DNA from: Zoogloea dura
GTDB lineage: Bacteria; Pseudomonadota; Gammaproteobacteria; Burkholderiales; Rhodocyclaceae
DNA: 64,000 nt
Assembly: GCF_012927165.1 (NCBI RefSeq)
Contig: NZ_JABBGA010000027.1
Coordinates: 1 to 64,000 of the forward strand
Direction: 5' to 3'
Part shown: positions 53,466 through 64,000 of the stretch, piece by piece
Layout: every line of letters begins with the position of its first letter
Position numbering within the stretch: position 1 is the first letter of the stretch
Notes under the pieces: generated by a model
What the model was told of the DNA's origin: nothing
Databases searched by the model: none
What the model saw: the letters and a program-made list of their open reading frames with translations, nothing else
Made by a program: the position numbers and the translations under genes

Positions 53466-53602
53466 GTGCGCCGCAGGCCGGCCCAGTACCCATCCCGGGA
53501 TGTTCCGTTAGCACAAAGCTCTCGCGAAGACACTGTACTATCCCCTTGATGTGACAAAATGTTGCCCGATTCAGGCCCGTCGGGCCGCAAGGGGAGGGTG
53601 TC

Positions 53603-54475
53603 ATGGGCTTGCGACTAAAATTCAACCTGGTCTTACTGGCCGTTTTTCTGGCCGGCTTCGGTGTGGCCGGCTACATCTCCCACGATCTGCTCGATCGCCA
53701 TGCCCGCGAACAGGTGCTCGGCGAGGCGCGGCTCGTGATGGAGGCGGCGATGGCCGTGCGGGGCTACACCGTGGCCCAGGTGCGGCCGCATCTGAACCCG
53801 CTGATGGACAAGCAATTCCTGCCCCAGACCGTGCCGGCCTACGCCGCCACCGAAACCCTGGCAGTGCTCAACAAGAAATACCCCAACTACGCCTACAAGG
53901 AAGCCACCCTCAACCCCACCAACCCCCGTGACCGGGCGGCCGACTGGGAGGCCGACCTGGTCAACGTCTTCCGCAACAACACCGACAGCAAGGAGATCTA
54001 CGGGCAGCGGGACACCCCCACCGGCCCCGCGCTGTACATCGCCCACCCCATCCGCATCGAGACGGCTGCCTGCCTGCCTTGCCACAGCACTCCGGATGTT
54101 GCCCCGGCCAGCATGCTCAAGGTCTACGGCAACGCCAACGGCTTCGGCTGGAAGCTCAACGAAGTGGTGGGGGCACAGGTGGTGTCGGTGCCGATGTCGG
54201 TGCCCCTGGAGAACGCCAGTCAGGCTTTCCGGACCTTCATGGTGTCGCTGGCGGCGGTGTTCGCTGCGGTGTTCGTGGTGCTCAACCTGATGTTGTCGTG
54301 GCTGATCATCCATCCCGTCTCGCGCATGTCGGCGGCTGCCGACAAGATCAGCACAGGCGACTTCGACCAGCCCGAGTTCCCCGAGGGTGGGCGTGACGAG
54401 GTGGCGGTGCTGGCCAGTTCCTTCAATCGCATGCGCCGCAGTCTTGAAAAAGCCATGCAGATGATCGATGGCTGA
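53603..54475 (+). CDS. Membrane c-haem sensor with HAMP domain (DUF3365/Tll0287-like)
   Basis: 290 residues. N-terminal helix (VLLAVFLAGFGVAGYI), a periplasmic domain with GYTVAQVRPHLN..., VPAYAATETLAVLNKKYPNYAYKEATLNPTNPRDRA and a c-type haem site C157-LP-C160-H161, a second helix (VSLAAVFAAVFVVLNLMLSWLII) and a HAMP domain to the end. The domain is the DUF3365 haem sensor usually joined to kinases or receptors. Here the output domain is missing and the gene overlaps the next one, a Ser/Thr kinase, by eight bases, so the kinase is the likely partner. Confidence 0.83.
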   Translation: MGLRLKFNLVLLAVFLAGFGVAGYISHDLLDRHAREQVLGEARLVMEAAMAVRGYTVAQVRPHLNPLMDKQFLPQTVPAYAATETLAVLNKKYPNYAYKEATLNPTNPRDRAADWEADLVNVFRNNTDSKEIYGQRDTPTGPALYIAHPIRIETAACLPCHSTPDVAPASMLKVYGNANGFGWKLNEVVGAQVVSVPMSVPLENASQAFRTFMVSLAAVFAAVFVVLNLMLSWLIIHPVSRMSAAADKISTGDFDQPEFPEGGRDEVAVLASSFNRMRRSLEKAMQMIDG

Positions 54476-56543
54476 GACACGCATGCTGGACGGCCAGGAG
54501 GGCTGTGCGGCAGCCCCGCGGCAGGGCACGCTCACAGCCCTGCCGAACGGGCATGTGCTCAATGAATACCGCATCGAGCGCATCCTGGGGGGCGGTGGTT
54601 TCGGCCTGACCTACCTGGCCCGTGACACCCACCTGGACTGCCTGGTGGCGATCAAGGAATACCTGCCCAAGGATGTGGCCCGGCGCGATGAGGACGGGCT
54701 GGTGCGCCCCAGCTCCGCCGAGGCCGCGGCGGCCTTCGACTGGGGGCTGCAGCGCTTCCTGCTGGAGTCCCGCGCCCTGGCGAGCTTCCATCACCCGGGC
54801 ATCGTGCGGGTGCTGCGCTATTTCCGGGCCAACGAGACGGCCTACATGGTCATGGAATACGAGACCGGCGAGCCGCTGCAGCGCTGGCTGGTCGGCCGCC
54901 TGCCCCTCGACCGGGCGACCCTGCTGCGCATCGTGCGGCCGCTGCTCGACGGTCTGGAGGCGGTGCACGCCGCGGGCTTCCTGCACCGCGACATCAAGCC
55001 CGGCAACATCTACATCCGCGCCGATGGCTCGCCCGTGCTGCTCGACTTCGGCTCGGCCCGGCGCCTCGAGACGGACGGCCCGGAGCAGGCCCTGACGGCG
55101 ATCGTGACGCCGGGCTTCGCGCCGGCCGAGCAGTATCACCGACACGGCAAGCAGGGCCCGTGGACCGACCTGTACGCCCTGGCCGGGGTGATGTACTGGA
55201 TGGTGACCGGCAAGCTGCCCGTCGAGGCCTTCGCCCGCTTGCGCGAGGATGTCATGCCCTCCGCCAGCAGCATCGGCAACGTGGATGCCTTCGGCAGCGG
55301 CCTGCTGAGGGCCATCGACTGGGCTCTCAACCCGGACGAGAACCGGCGCCCCCGCCAGGTGGCGGATTTCCGGCGGGCCTGCCTGGCCCCGCCGACCGGC
55401 GGCGAGGGGCCGGTCGATCCCCCCGTCGAGGCGCCCCTGCCTCTCGGCCTGTCGGCGGCGGAGGCCCGGACCTTCATCGGTGCCGTCCTGTTTGCCGACG
55501 TGGCCGGGCCGGCCGAAGACATGGCGGCGCGCAACGAAGGGCGCACGCGCCTGGTCCGCATGCTCAGCCAGGCCATCGCGCCCCTGTCGCCCACCACCCG
55601 CCTGGCGGTGAACACCAAGGAAGGCTGCGCGGTCTGTTACGTCGGCGATCCCGAGGATGCTTTGCGCACAGCCGTGCAATTGCATGGGGCGGCGGTGGAG
55701 GACGGGCTGGGTGTGCATGTCGGCATCAACCTCGGTCCGGTCCGGGTGGCACCCGATCCCAACGGCCGTTCGCGCATTCTCGGTGACGGCATCACCACCG
55801 CCTGCCGGGTCATGCGCTTTGCCGAACCCGGCCAGGTGCTGGTGGCGCGGGCCTATTACGAAGTGGTGCAGCACCTGCGCCGCAATGCCAGCGACTGCTT
55901 TCGCCATCTCGGCCTGCGCCGCGACCCCCAGGCCCGGGATCACGACGTGTACGCCTGGAGCGGCGAAGGCGTGGCCTTGCTGCCCGGGCAGCCGGCGGAG
56001 GTGTCGATCAGCCGCCCCGTCGCCGGAGCCGACATCAGCCCGGCCTGCATCGATGCGGCCGAGCGCACCCTGGCCCAGCACATCGGTCCGATGGCCAGGA
56101 TCCTGGTGCGCAAGACCGTGTCGCGGGCCGCCAGTCTTGTCGACCTGCATCAGCAGCTGGCCACCCTGATCCCCGATCCGGCGCCCAGGGCGGCCTTCCT
56201 GGCAGGGGTGGCGGCCGCCTCGGGGCTGTCCGGTGCCTCCCGCGCCACGGCCGCGACGCATTCCCGGCCCTTGTCCTCGGGCAGCAAGGCGTCCGTGTCA
56301 GGCGCCGCCTCGGGCAGCGCGTCGCCGGCCGTGGCTGTCGGGCTGCTTGCTGACGAGGATCTGGCCCGTATCGAAAAACTGTTCGCGCGGCACATGGGGC
56401 CGATGGCCCGGGTGCTGGTCCGCCGCGAGGTGCGCGGTGCCCACAACCTCGAGACCCTGTGCCGGGCCCTGGCGAGCCATCTCGAGCAGGACGCCGAACG
56501 TCGGCGCTTCCTGGCCGAGGCGGGTTTCGGCGGAGCGGGATGA
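54468..56543 (+). CDS. Ser/Thr protein kinase fused to a degenerate nucleotide-cyclase domain and a duplicated C-terminal module
   Basis: 691 residues. The kinase (about 25-310) looks active: LGGGGFGLTY loop, K63 in AIKEYLP, HRDIKPGN with D175, and D193 in LDFGSAR. A class III cyclase fold follows (about 335-500, VLFADVAGP with D344, ILGDGITTACRVMRFAEPG). It lacks the second metal Asp (NTKEGCAVCYVGD) and the Asn of the usual N-x3-R (TTACR), so catalysis is doubtful. The end holds two copies of a 55-60-residue unit (from about 522 and 625) sharing HIGPMARILVRK / HMGPMARVLVRR. No membrane helix; coupled to the upstream haem sensor. Confidence 0.85.
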   Translation: MAETRMLDGQEGCAAAPRQGTLTALPNGHVLNEYRIERILGGGGFGLTYLARDTHLDCLVAIKEYLPKDVARRDEDGLVRPSSAEAAAAFDWGLQRFLLESRALASFHHPGIVRVLRYFRANETAYMVMEYETGEPLQRWLVGRLPLDRATLLRIVRPLLDGLEAVHAAGFLHRDIKPGNIYIRADGSPVLLDFGSARRLETDGPEQALTAIVTPGFAPAEQYHRHGKQGPWTDLYALAGVMYWMVTGKLPVEAFARLREDVMPSASSIGNVDAFGSGLLRAIDWALNPDENRRPRQVADFRRACLAPPTGGEGPVDPPVEAPLPLGLSAAEARTFIGAVLFADVAGPAEDMAARNEGRTRLVRMLSQAIAPLSPTTRLAVNTKEGCAVCYVGDPEDALRTAVQLHGAAVEDGLGVHVGINLGPVRVAPDPNGRSRILGDGITTACRVMRFAEPGQVLVARAYYEVVQHLRRNASDCFRHLGLRRDPQARDHDVYAWSGEGVALLPGQPAEVSISRPVAGADISPACIDAAERTLAQHIGPMARILVRKTVSRAASLVDLHQQLATLIPDPAPRAAFLAGVAAASGLSGASRATAATHSRPLSSGSKASVSGAASGSASPAVAVGLLADEDLARIEKLFARHMGPMARVLVRREVRGAHNLETLCRALASHLEQDAERRRFLAEAGFGGAG

Positions 56544-56992
56544 TGGAGACGACGATGACGCCGGAACACAGCGGCATGGAGGTGCGGGCCCTGCGCCTGA
56601 CTCCCGGGCAGGATCTGCGCCGGGCCCTGGAATGTGCGGTGTACGCCGAGGGCTGTTCGGCGGCCTTCGTGCTGTCGGGGATCGGCAGCCTGGAGCGGGC
56701 CCACCTGCGGCGGGCCGGTGCCGATGACGCAGAGGCCCTGCACGGGGACATGGAGGTTTTGACCCTGGCCGGCACCATTGCCGCCAACGGCTCGCACCTG
56801 CACGCCACCCTTGCCGACGCCAGCGGGGCGGTGGTGGGCGGCCACCTGGCCTATGGCTGCCTGGTCAGGACCACCGCCGAAGTGCTGCTGGGCCTGCTGC
56901 CCCGGCTCAGCTTCAGGCGCGAGCCGGATCTGCGGACCGGTTTTGCCGAGCTGGTGGTGCGCCAGGAGGGCGATCCGGCAGGTCTGACCTGA
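56540..56992 (+). CDS. PPC/DUF296-domain protein
   Basis: 150 residues forming a single PPC (plant and prokaryote conserved, DUF296) domain: MEVRALRLTPGQDLRRALECAVYAEGCSAAFVLSGIGSLERAHLR, then LTLAGTIAANGSHLHATLADASGAVVGGHLAYGCLV with the conserved His cluster and GGHL. Bacterial PPC proteins are trimeric, some bind metal, and their role is unknown. It overlaps the kinase stop (GGATGATG), so it is probably part of the same signalling unit. Two start codons in tandem (56540, 56543). Confidence 0.83.
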   Translation: MMETTMTPEHSGMEVRALRLTPGQDLRRALECAVYAEGCSAAFVLSGIGSLERAHLRRAGADDAEALHGDMEVLTLAGTIAANGSHLHATLADASGAVVGGHLAYGCLVRTTAEVLLGLLPRLSFRREPDLRTGFAELVVRQEGDPAGLT

Positions 56993-57049
56993 CCGGCCTT
57001 GCCGCTGCCCATGAGCGGCGGCAAGGGTTAGCGCGTGTGCCTGAGTGAC

Positions 57050-58344
<1,295 letters not shown>

Positions 58345-58734
58345 TTACAAACCCAGCAGGACGTCGATGCGCAGGCGCTTCCAGGGGTTCGGGTCGTCGC
58401 TCAGCCGGCCGATGCGGGCGCTCAGCGGCGTGCCCTGGTCCATCTCGCGGGCGACCTCCCGGTTCTCAGCCCGGGGCAGGTAGCCGAGCATGATGCCGCG
58501 CCACTCGACGCGCACGGCGCGGGGGTCGTGGGGGTTGTCCGGTTCGCGTACCAGCTGCAGCGGATCGCCCTCGCGCAGGGCCTCCCAGTGGATCGCCGCG
58601 CCGTGGTACTGGAAACCGGCCAGCGGCGAGCGCTGCACCAGCACGCGGATGTGCTGGGCATCGGCGGCCGGAGGCCCGAGGCCGCCGAGCACCAGGGCCA
58701 GGCCTGCCAGCAGCGGAGCCGGCCTAGCCCGCAT
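58345..58734 (-). CDS. Exported HIRAN-domain protein
   Basis: 129 residues with a signal peptide (APLLAGLALVLGGLGPPAADA) followed by a HIRAN-like domain: LAGFQYHGAAIHWEALREGDPLQLVREPDNPHDPRAVRVEWRGIMLGYLPRAEN. HIRAN domains in eukaryotic helicases bind DNA ends; stand-alone bacterial ones with export signals are of unknown function. The start overlaps the end of yraN by 11 bases. It is an addition to the usual yraN-SIS-dolP order. Confidence 0.8.
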   Translation of the reverse strand: MRARPAPLLAGLALVLGGLGPPAADAQHIRVLVQRSPLAGFQYHGAAIHWEALREGDPLQLVREPDNPHDPRAVRVEWRGIMLGYLPRAENREVAREMDQGTPLSARIGRLSDDPNPWKRLRIDVLLGL

Positions 58735-59173
58735 CGAAGGCCCCGCGGATCCATTCGAGGCGGGGCGGCTCGAGGCTGTCGAGCAGCACCGCGTCGAAGC
58801 GGCAGGGCTGGGCCGCATGGCGGCGGCCGGCGCCGGCCAGCCAGTAGCGGGCGGCCAGGATGACACGCTGCTGCTTGGTGGCGGTGATGCTGGCGGCGGC
58901 GCCGCCGAAGCGGCTGTTGCTGCGCAGGCGGACCTCGACGAAGACGATGCAGCCCCGGTCGCGGGCGATCAGATCCACCTCGCCGCCGCGGCAGCGCACG
59001 TTGCGGGCCACGACGACCAGCCCGCAGGCGCTGAGATAAGTCTCGGCCAGGGCCTCGGCGGCGGCGCCGCGGCGCAGGTGCTCGGCTTGCTTAGTCGGAG
59101 CCTCGCCCCCACAATCGGACTCCCCCGCACCCGGACTCCCGCTTCTCCATGCTTCCACACACTTCCGATCCAT
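58724..59173 (-). CDS. yraN: YraN family (UPF0102) putative endonuclease
   Basis: 149 residues. The core RRGAAAEALAETYLSACGLVVVARNVRCRGGEVDLIARDRGCIVFVEVRLRS is the UPF0102 Holliday-junction-resolvase-like fold, with the acidic residues of GGEVDLI and of FVEV; the usual EVK is EVR here. The role is unknown, possibly DNA repair. ATG 59173 is preferred because GGAGGT lies seven bases upstream and it does not overlap the divergent rsmI frame at 59194; another ATG exists at 59206. Confidence 0.85.
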   Translation of the reverse strand: MDRKCVEAWRSGSPGAGESDCGGEAPTKQAEHLRRGAAAEALAETYLSACGLVVVARNVRCRGGEVDLIARDRGCIVFVEVRLRSNSRFGGAAASITATKQQRVILAARYWLAGAGRRHAAQPCRFDAVLLDSLEPPRLEWIRGAFDAG

Positions 59174-59193
59174 CCGACACCTCCGCGCTCTCC

Positions 59194-60030
59194 ATGACTC
59201 CGTCATTGTATGTGGTCGCCACGCCCCTGGGGAATCTGCAGGACATGGGCCTGCGCGCGCTGGCGGTGCTGCGCGGGGTGGAGGTGATCGCCTGCGAGGA
59301 CACCCGTCACAGTCAGCGCCTGTTGGATGCCTTCGGCATCACCACGCGGCTGGTGGCCCTGCATGAGCACAACGAGCAGGCGGCCGCCGGCCTGGTGATC
59401 CGCATGCTTGAAGAGGGCAAACGGGTGGCCCTGATCACCGATGCCGGTACCCCGGCGGTGTCCGACCCGGGCGCCCGGGCGGTGGCGCGGGTGCAGGAGG
59501 CCGGCTTCCCGGTGGTGCCGGTGCCCGGCGCCTGTGCCGCGGTGGCGGCCCTGTCGGCCTCGGGGCTGGCCGACGGGCATTTCCATTTTCATGGTTTCCT
59601 GCCCACCAAGTCGGCGGCGCGCCGGGCGGCGCTGGAGGCCTTGAAGGGCGTGCCGGGCACCCTGGTGTTCTACGAGGCGCCCCATCGCATCGTCGAGACG
59701 CTGGATGACCTCGCCGCGACCCTGGAGTCCACCCGGCAGATCGTGGTGGCCCGGGAACTCACCAAGATGTTCGAGCAGATCGTGCGCATGCCCCTGGCCG
59801 AGGCTCCGGCCTGGCTGGCCGCCGACGCCAACCGTGCGCGGGGGGAGTTCGTGCTGCTGGTGTCGGCCGCGCCGGCCACCGAGGGCCTGTCGCCCGAGGC
59901 GGAGCGGGTGCTTGGCCTGCTGCTCGCCGAACTCCCGGTCAAGCAAGCCGCCAAGCTCGCCGCGGCGATCACCGGTGCCTCGAAGAACGCCTTGTATGAA
60001 CGGGCCTTGGAGATGAAATCCCAGGCCTAG
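59194..60030 (+). CDS. rsmI: 16S rRNA (cytidine(1402)-2'-O)-methyltransferase RsmI
   Basis: 278 residues of the tetrapyrrole-methylase fold: LYVVATPLGNLQDMGLRALAVLRGVEVIACEDTRHSQRLL, LITDAGTPAVSDPGA, FPVVPVPGACAAVAALSASGL and LVFYEAPHRIVETL are the RsmI signatures. It methylates the ribose of C1402 in 16S rRNA to tune decoding. It is divergent from yraN and convergent with the LivK-like gene, with only ten bases between the stops. An alternative in-frame start at 59149 has no better ribosome site. Confidence 0.95.
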   Translation: MTPSLYVVATPLGNLQDMGLRALAVLRGVEVIACEDTRHSQRLLDAFGITTRLVALHEHNEQAAAGLVIRMLEEGKRVALITDAGTPAVSDPGARAVARVQEAGFPVVPVPGACAAVAALSASGLADGHFHFHGFLPTKSAARRAALEALKGVPGTLVFYEAPHRIVETLDDLAATLESTRQIVVARELTKMFEQIVRMPLAEAPAWLAADANRARGEFVLLVSAAPATEGLSPEAERVLGLLLAELPVKQAAKLAAAITGASKNALYERALEMKSQA

Positions 60031-60040
60031 GCCCCTGCAT

Positions 60041-61174
60041 TCAGCGCAGATGCGTGCCGCCGCGGCCGAGCAGGGTGACTTCCACGTGGCGGGAGCCGAG
60101 GCGGTCGCCCGGGGCGAAGCGCACCGCGAAGCCGCCCAGGTCCACCTCCAGCTTTTCCAGTGACTGCATCACCGCCGCCGGCGTGGGGCTGCCGCGCACG
60201 CGGCGGATCGCCTCGAGCAGGATGCGGGCGCCCACGTATTCCTCGAAGCTGGTGTAGGACGCCTCCTCGCCGGGGGCGAAGCGCTGCAGGGCCTCGTTGT
60301 AGTCGCGGGCGATGCGGGTGACGCCGCTGAAGGGCGAGGGCATCACCTGGGTGATGCCTACGCCGCGGGCGTAGTCGCCACCGGCCAGCTCGTGCAGTTC
60401 GCGGCCGTTGATCACCGAGATGCTGAACAGCTGGGTGCCCGGATGGGCGCTGCGGTAGGCCTTGACGAAGGCTGCGGTGGGGCGCACCACGCCGATCATG
60501 ATCACCGCCTGGGGCTCGCCGCGGGCGATGTCGGCCACCGCGCCGCTCACATTTTCCGAGTTCTTGGCATAACGCCCGGTGGACACCGGCTTGAGGCGGT
60601 GGTGCGCAAGCGCCTTCTCGACGCCGGCAAGGCCGGCCTGGCCGAAGGGGTCGTCCTGGTAGAACACGGCGATGCGCTGCAGGCCGGTATTGACCAGCTG
60701 GGTGACCATCGCCGTCGTCTCGTCGCCGTAGCTGGCGCGGATGTGGAAGATCCACGGGTTGTACGGGTCGCGCAGGGGTTCGCCGCCGGTGTAGGGGGCG
60801 ACCAGGGCGATGTTGCCTTCCGCCAGCACGCCCTGGCGCAGGAGTTCGAGGATGTTGCCGGTGCCGGCGTAGCCGATCAGCGCGGCGGCCTTGTCCTTGT
60901 GGATCAGTTCGCGGCTCAGGCGCAGGGTCTCGGCGGTCTGGTAGCCGTCGTCCTTGAGCGCGTGCCTGAAGCGGTGGCCATTGATGCCACCGGCGGCGTT
61001 GGCCGCATCGAGAGCGAGGCGCACGCCAAGGGCCATGGCCTTGCCGGTGCTGGCGAGGGAGCCGCTGAGGGGCGCGCACTGGCCGATCACGATCGTGTCG
61101 GCGCGGGCGTTGCCACCCAGCGCGGCCACGGCCGCCAGCAGCACCGCAACGAGGCGGGGGAAGGCCATAGCCAT
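60041..61174 (-). CDS. LivK-type branched-chain/aromatic ABC substrate-binding protein, orphan
   Basis: 377 residues with a signal peptide ending near GNARAD. The type I periplasmic-binding body starts TIVIGQCAPLSGSLASTGKAMALGVRLALDAANAAGGING and includes KDKAAALIGYAGTGNILELL, VFYQDDPFGQAGLAGVEKAL and VMIGVVRPTAAFVKAYR, as in family-5 (LivK-like) binding proteins. The ligand is not predictable. No permease or ATPase is adjacent; it lies downstream of dctD on the same strand with a 118-base gap. ATG 61174 has GGGAG upstream; an earlier ATG at 61195 lacks one. Confidence 0.85.
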   Translation of the reverse strand: MAMAFPRLVAVLLAAVAALGGNARADTIVIGQCAPLSGSLASTGKAMALGVRLALDAANAAGGINGHRFRHALKDDGYQTAETLRLSRELIHKDKAAALIGYAGTGNILELLRQGVLAEGNIALVAPYTGGEPLRDPYNPWIFHIRASYGDETTAMVTQLVNTGLQRIAVFYQDDPFGQAGLAGVEKALAHHRLKPVSTGRYAKNSENVSGAVADIARGEPQAVIMIGVVRPTAAFVKAYRSAHPGTQLFSISVINGRELHELAGGDYARGVGITQVMPSPFSGVTRIARDYNEALQRFAPGEEASYTSFEEYVGARILLEAIRRVRGSPTPAAVMQSLEKLEVDLGGFAVRFAPGDRLGSRHVEVTLLGRGGTHLR

Positions 61175-61292
61175 GTTTGATGCTCCCATCTGCAAGATTG
61201 ATGGGGGAGTATGGCGTGTTGTTGCGGCCTTGCCAGTGAACGGATGTTGCGGTGCGATGTGCGTTAAGTCGCAGCCTGCCTTGCAGGCCGCC

Positions 61293-62626
<1,334 letters not shown>

Positions 62627-62630
<4 letters not shown>

Positions 62631-64000
62631 GGGCTTTCTTTCGGTGCAGCGGGAAGATTCAGGATGAAACGGGCGCCGCCTTCGGGGCGGTTCTCGGCGC
62701 GCAGGTCGCCGCCAAACTCGCGCACGATGTCGCGCGAGATGGCCAGCCCGAGGCCGAGTCCTTCGCCGGCCGGCTTGGTGGTGAAGAAGGGTTCGAACAG
62801 CGCGCCGTCGGCGGGCAGGCCGCAGCCGCTGTCGGCAATCGCCAGCTCCAGGCTGCCATCGGGCAGCTGCACGGCGTCGATCTGCAAGGTTTTCAGGGGG
62901 CTCTCGGCCATGGCGTCGCCGGCATTGCGGATGAGGTTGATGAGCACCTGCTCGAGGCGGTTCTGGTCGCACCAGGCGATGTGCTGGCCGGCCTCGAGGC
63001 GATTGTCCACGCTGATGCCGGCCTTGGCCAGGCGCTGGTCCAGCAGGAACAGGGCGGCGCCGACGGCATGGGCCAGGTCGGCGGGGGCCGGGATGGCCGG
63101 CGACTTGCGGGCAAAGGTCTTGAGCGGGGTGATGATGCGCCCCATCTGGTCGGCCAGGCGGGCGATGATGCCCAGGTTCTGCTCGACGGTGGCCAGGTTG
63201 CCGCGCTTCATGAACTCCACGGCGTTGCCCGACAGGGTGCGCATGGCGCCGAGGGGCTGGGCCAGCTCGTGGGTGATGCCGGCGGCCAGTTGGCCGAGCA
63301 CGGCGAGCTTGGCGGCCTGCACCAGCTCGTCCTGGGCCGCGCGCAGGGTCTGCTCGGCCTGCTGGCGCTCGGCCACCTCCTTGCGCAGGCGGGCGTTGGT
63401 GTCGGTGAGGGCGCGGGTGCGCCGTGCCACCTTGCTCTCCAGCTGCGCGTTGGCCTGCTCCAGCAACTCCTTGGCCTCCAGCTTCTGGCGCACGATGCGG
63501 CGGCGCTGGGCCACCACCAGCAGCAGGAGCAGCACGAAGCCGGTGGCCACCGCGGCCAGGGCGCCGTGGCCGAAGGCCTGGGCGCGCACCGGGCGCAGGT
63601 CGGAGAAGATCAGCAGGCGCCAGCCCACGTCCTGCAGGCCGCGCCCATGCACCAGGTAGCTGCCGGCCACATCGGGCCGGCCGCGCACGGCGGGCACACC
63701 GGGGCTGCTGCTGCGCAGGTTCATGTGCACGATCTGGCCCTCGGGGCCGGGGTCGGGGTTAACGCTGACCGGAAAGTCGCCGATCGGGCCGTCGTTGTAG
63801 AGGCGGGAGAGCTTGATGTCCACCCGCGTGTCGAGGGGCAGGGGGGTGAGCGCGGTGTAGCGCCACTCGGGCACCGAGGTGAGGATCACCACGCCGTTGC
63901 CGTCGGCGATCAGGGCCGGCGCGCCGAGCAGGTCCCAGGCCTTGTCGAGCTGGCCCAGGCTGATCTTGATGACCGCCACGCCGACCACCCGGTTGCCGCT
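62627..64000 (-). CDS. dctB: DctB-type sensor histidine kinase (N-terminus beyond window)
   Basis: The last 457 residues are visible. They hold the second half of a periplasmic PDC-type sensor (VVGVAVIKISLGQLDKAWDLLGAPALIADGNGVVILTS..., SYLVHGRGLQDVGWRLLIFSDL), a membrane helix (ALAAVATGFVLLLLLVVAQ), a coiled coil, HisKA with ITHELAQPLGAMRTLSGNA, and HATPase (NLIRNAGDAMAES, DSGCGLP, GEGLGLGLAIS). This is the DctB layout; it senses C4-dicarboxylates and phosphorylates DctD, whose gene overlaps by four bases. The gene is cut by the window end. Confidence 0.88.

Noticed and set aside
61274-61288. Short hairpin GCCTGC/GCAGGC after dctD as terminator
   Set aside because: Six-base stem, three-base loop and no T-run on the relevant strand.

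Overview
The window is GC-rich bacterial chromosome with densely packed, often overlapping genes. Gene content suggests a respiratory betaproteobacterium, probably of the Rhodocyclales (Zoogloea/Azospira/Thauera-like). The clues are a PEP-CTERM exosortase substrate with a PrsT-type TPR protein, several sigma-54 regulators, cytochrome bd with the CydP subunit, a PQQ alcohol dehydrogenase and DctBD. The assignment is inferred from gene families only. I see no tRNA, rRNA, CRISPR array, transposase or phage gene, and no clear sign of recent transfer.

Layout. 1-6480: a truncated gltI-type binding protein, prsT, a PEP-CTERM surface protein behind a good sigma-54 promoter, and rhlE with a very long G/Q-rich tail. 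6746-16297: a molybdenum block. ModE-like boxes flank a small CxCxxC protein and an operon of TonB receptor, Tat-exported binding protein and di-haem DUF1111 oxidoreductase; these are followed by a two-Mop-domain molbindin and modEABC. 16470-23390: a sulfide:quinone oxidoreductase, then a sigma-54 activator divergent from a cytochrome bd operon (cydP-cydA-cydB-cydX, an orphan Rieske protein, a YbgE-like protein). 23415-29380: hybrid histidine kinase, soluble double-PAS chemoreceptor and triple-CheW protein. 29377-34739: PQQ/haem alcohol dehydrogenase with an outer-membrane transporter, divergent from an AcoR-type activator. 34806-41347: chemoreceptor, spermidine-synthase-like methyltransferase, fdhD, a degenerate GGDEF protein and gluQ.

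41369-51015 looks like a light-response island. It has a CarH/LitR-type B12-binding MerR regulator with both signature motifs, three copies of a TTGTCC-N-GGACAA palindrome, and then a tight run of genes: small membrane protein, glutathione peroxidase, folE2, FAD oxidoreductase, DUF1365, cyclopropane/furan-fatty-acid-type methyltransferase, chalcone-isomerase-like protein, MFS carrier, DUF3833 lipoprotein, SDR and an NTF2-like protein. 51146-56992: small unknowns, a MocR regulator, and a three-gene signalling unit (haem/HAMP sensor, Ser/Thr kinase fused to a degenerate cyclase and a duplicated C-terminal module, PPC-domain protein). 57050-60030: the conserved dolP-SIS-yraN/rsmI neighbourhood with a HIRAN protein inserted. 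60041-64000: a LivK-like binding protein and dctD-dctB, the latter running off the window.

The most promising candidates for something undescribed are the ModE-boxed TonB-receptor/di-haem operon, the kinase/pseudo-cyclase unit, and the Rieske protein inside a cytochrome bd operon.
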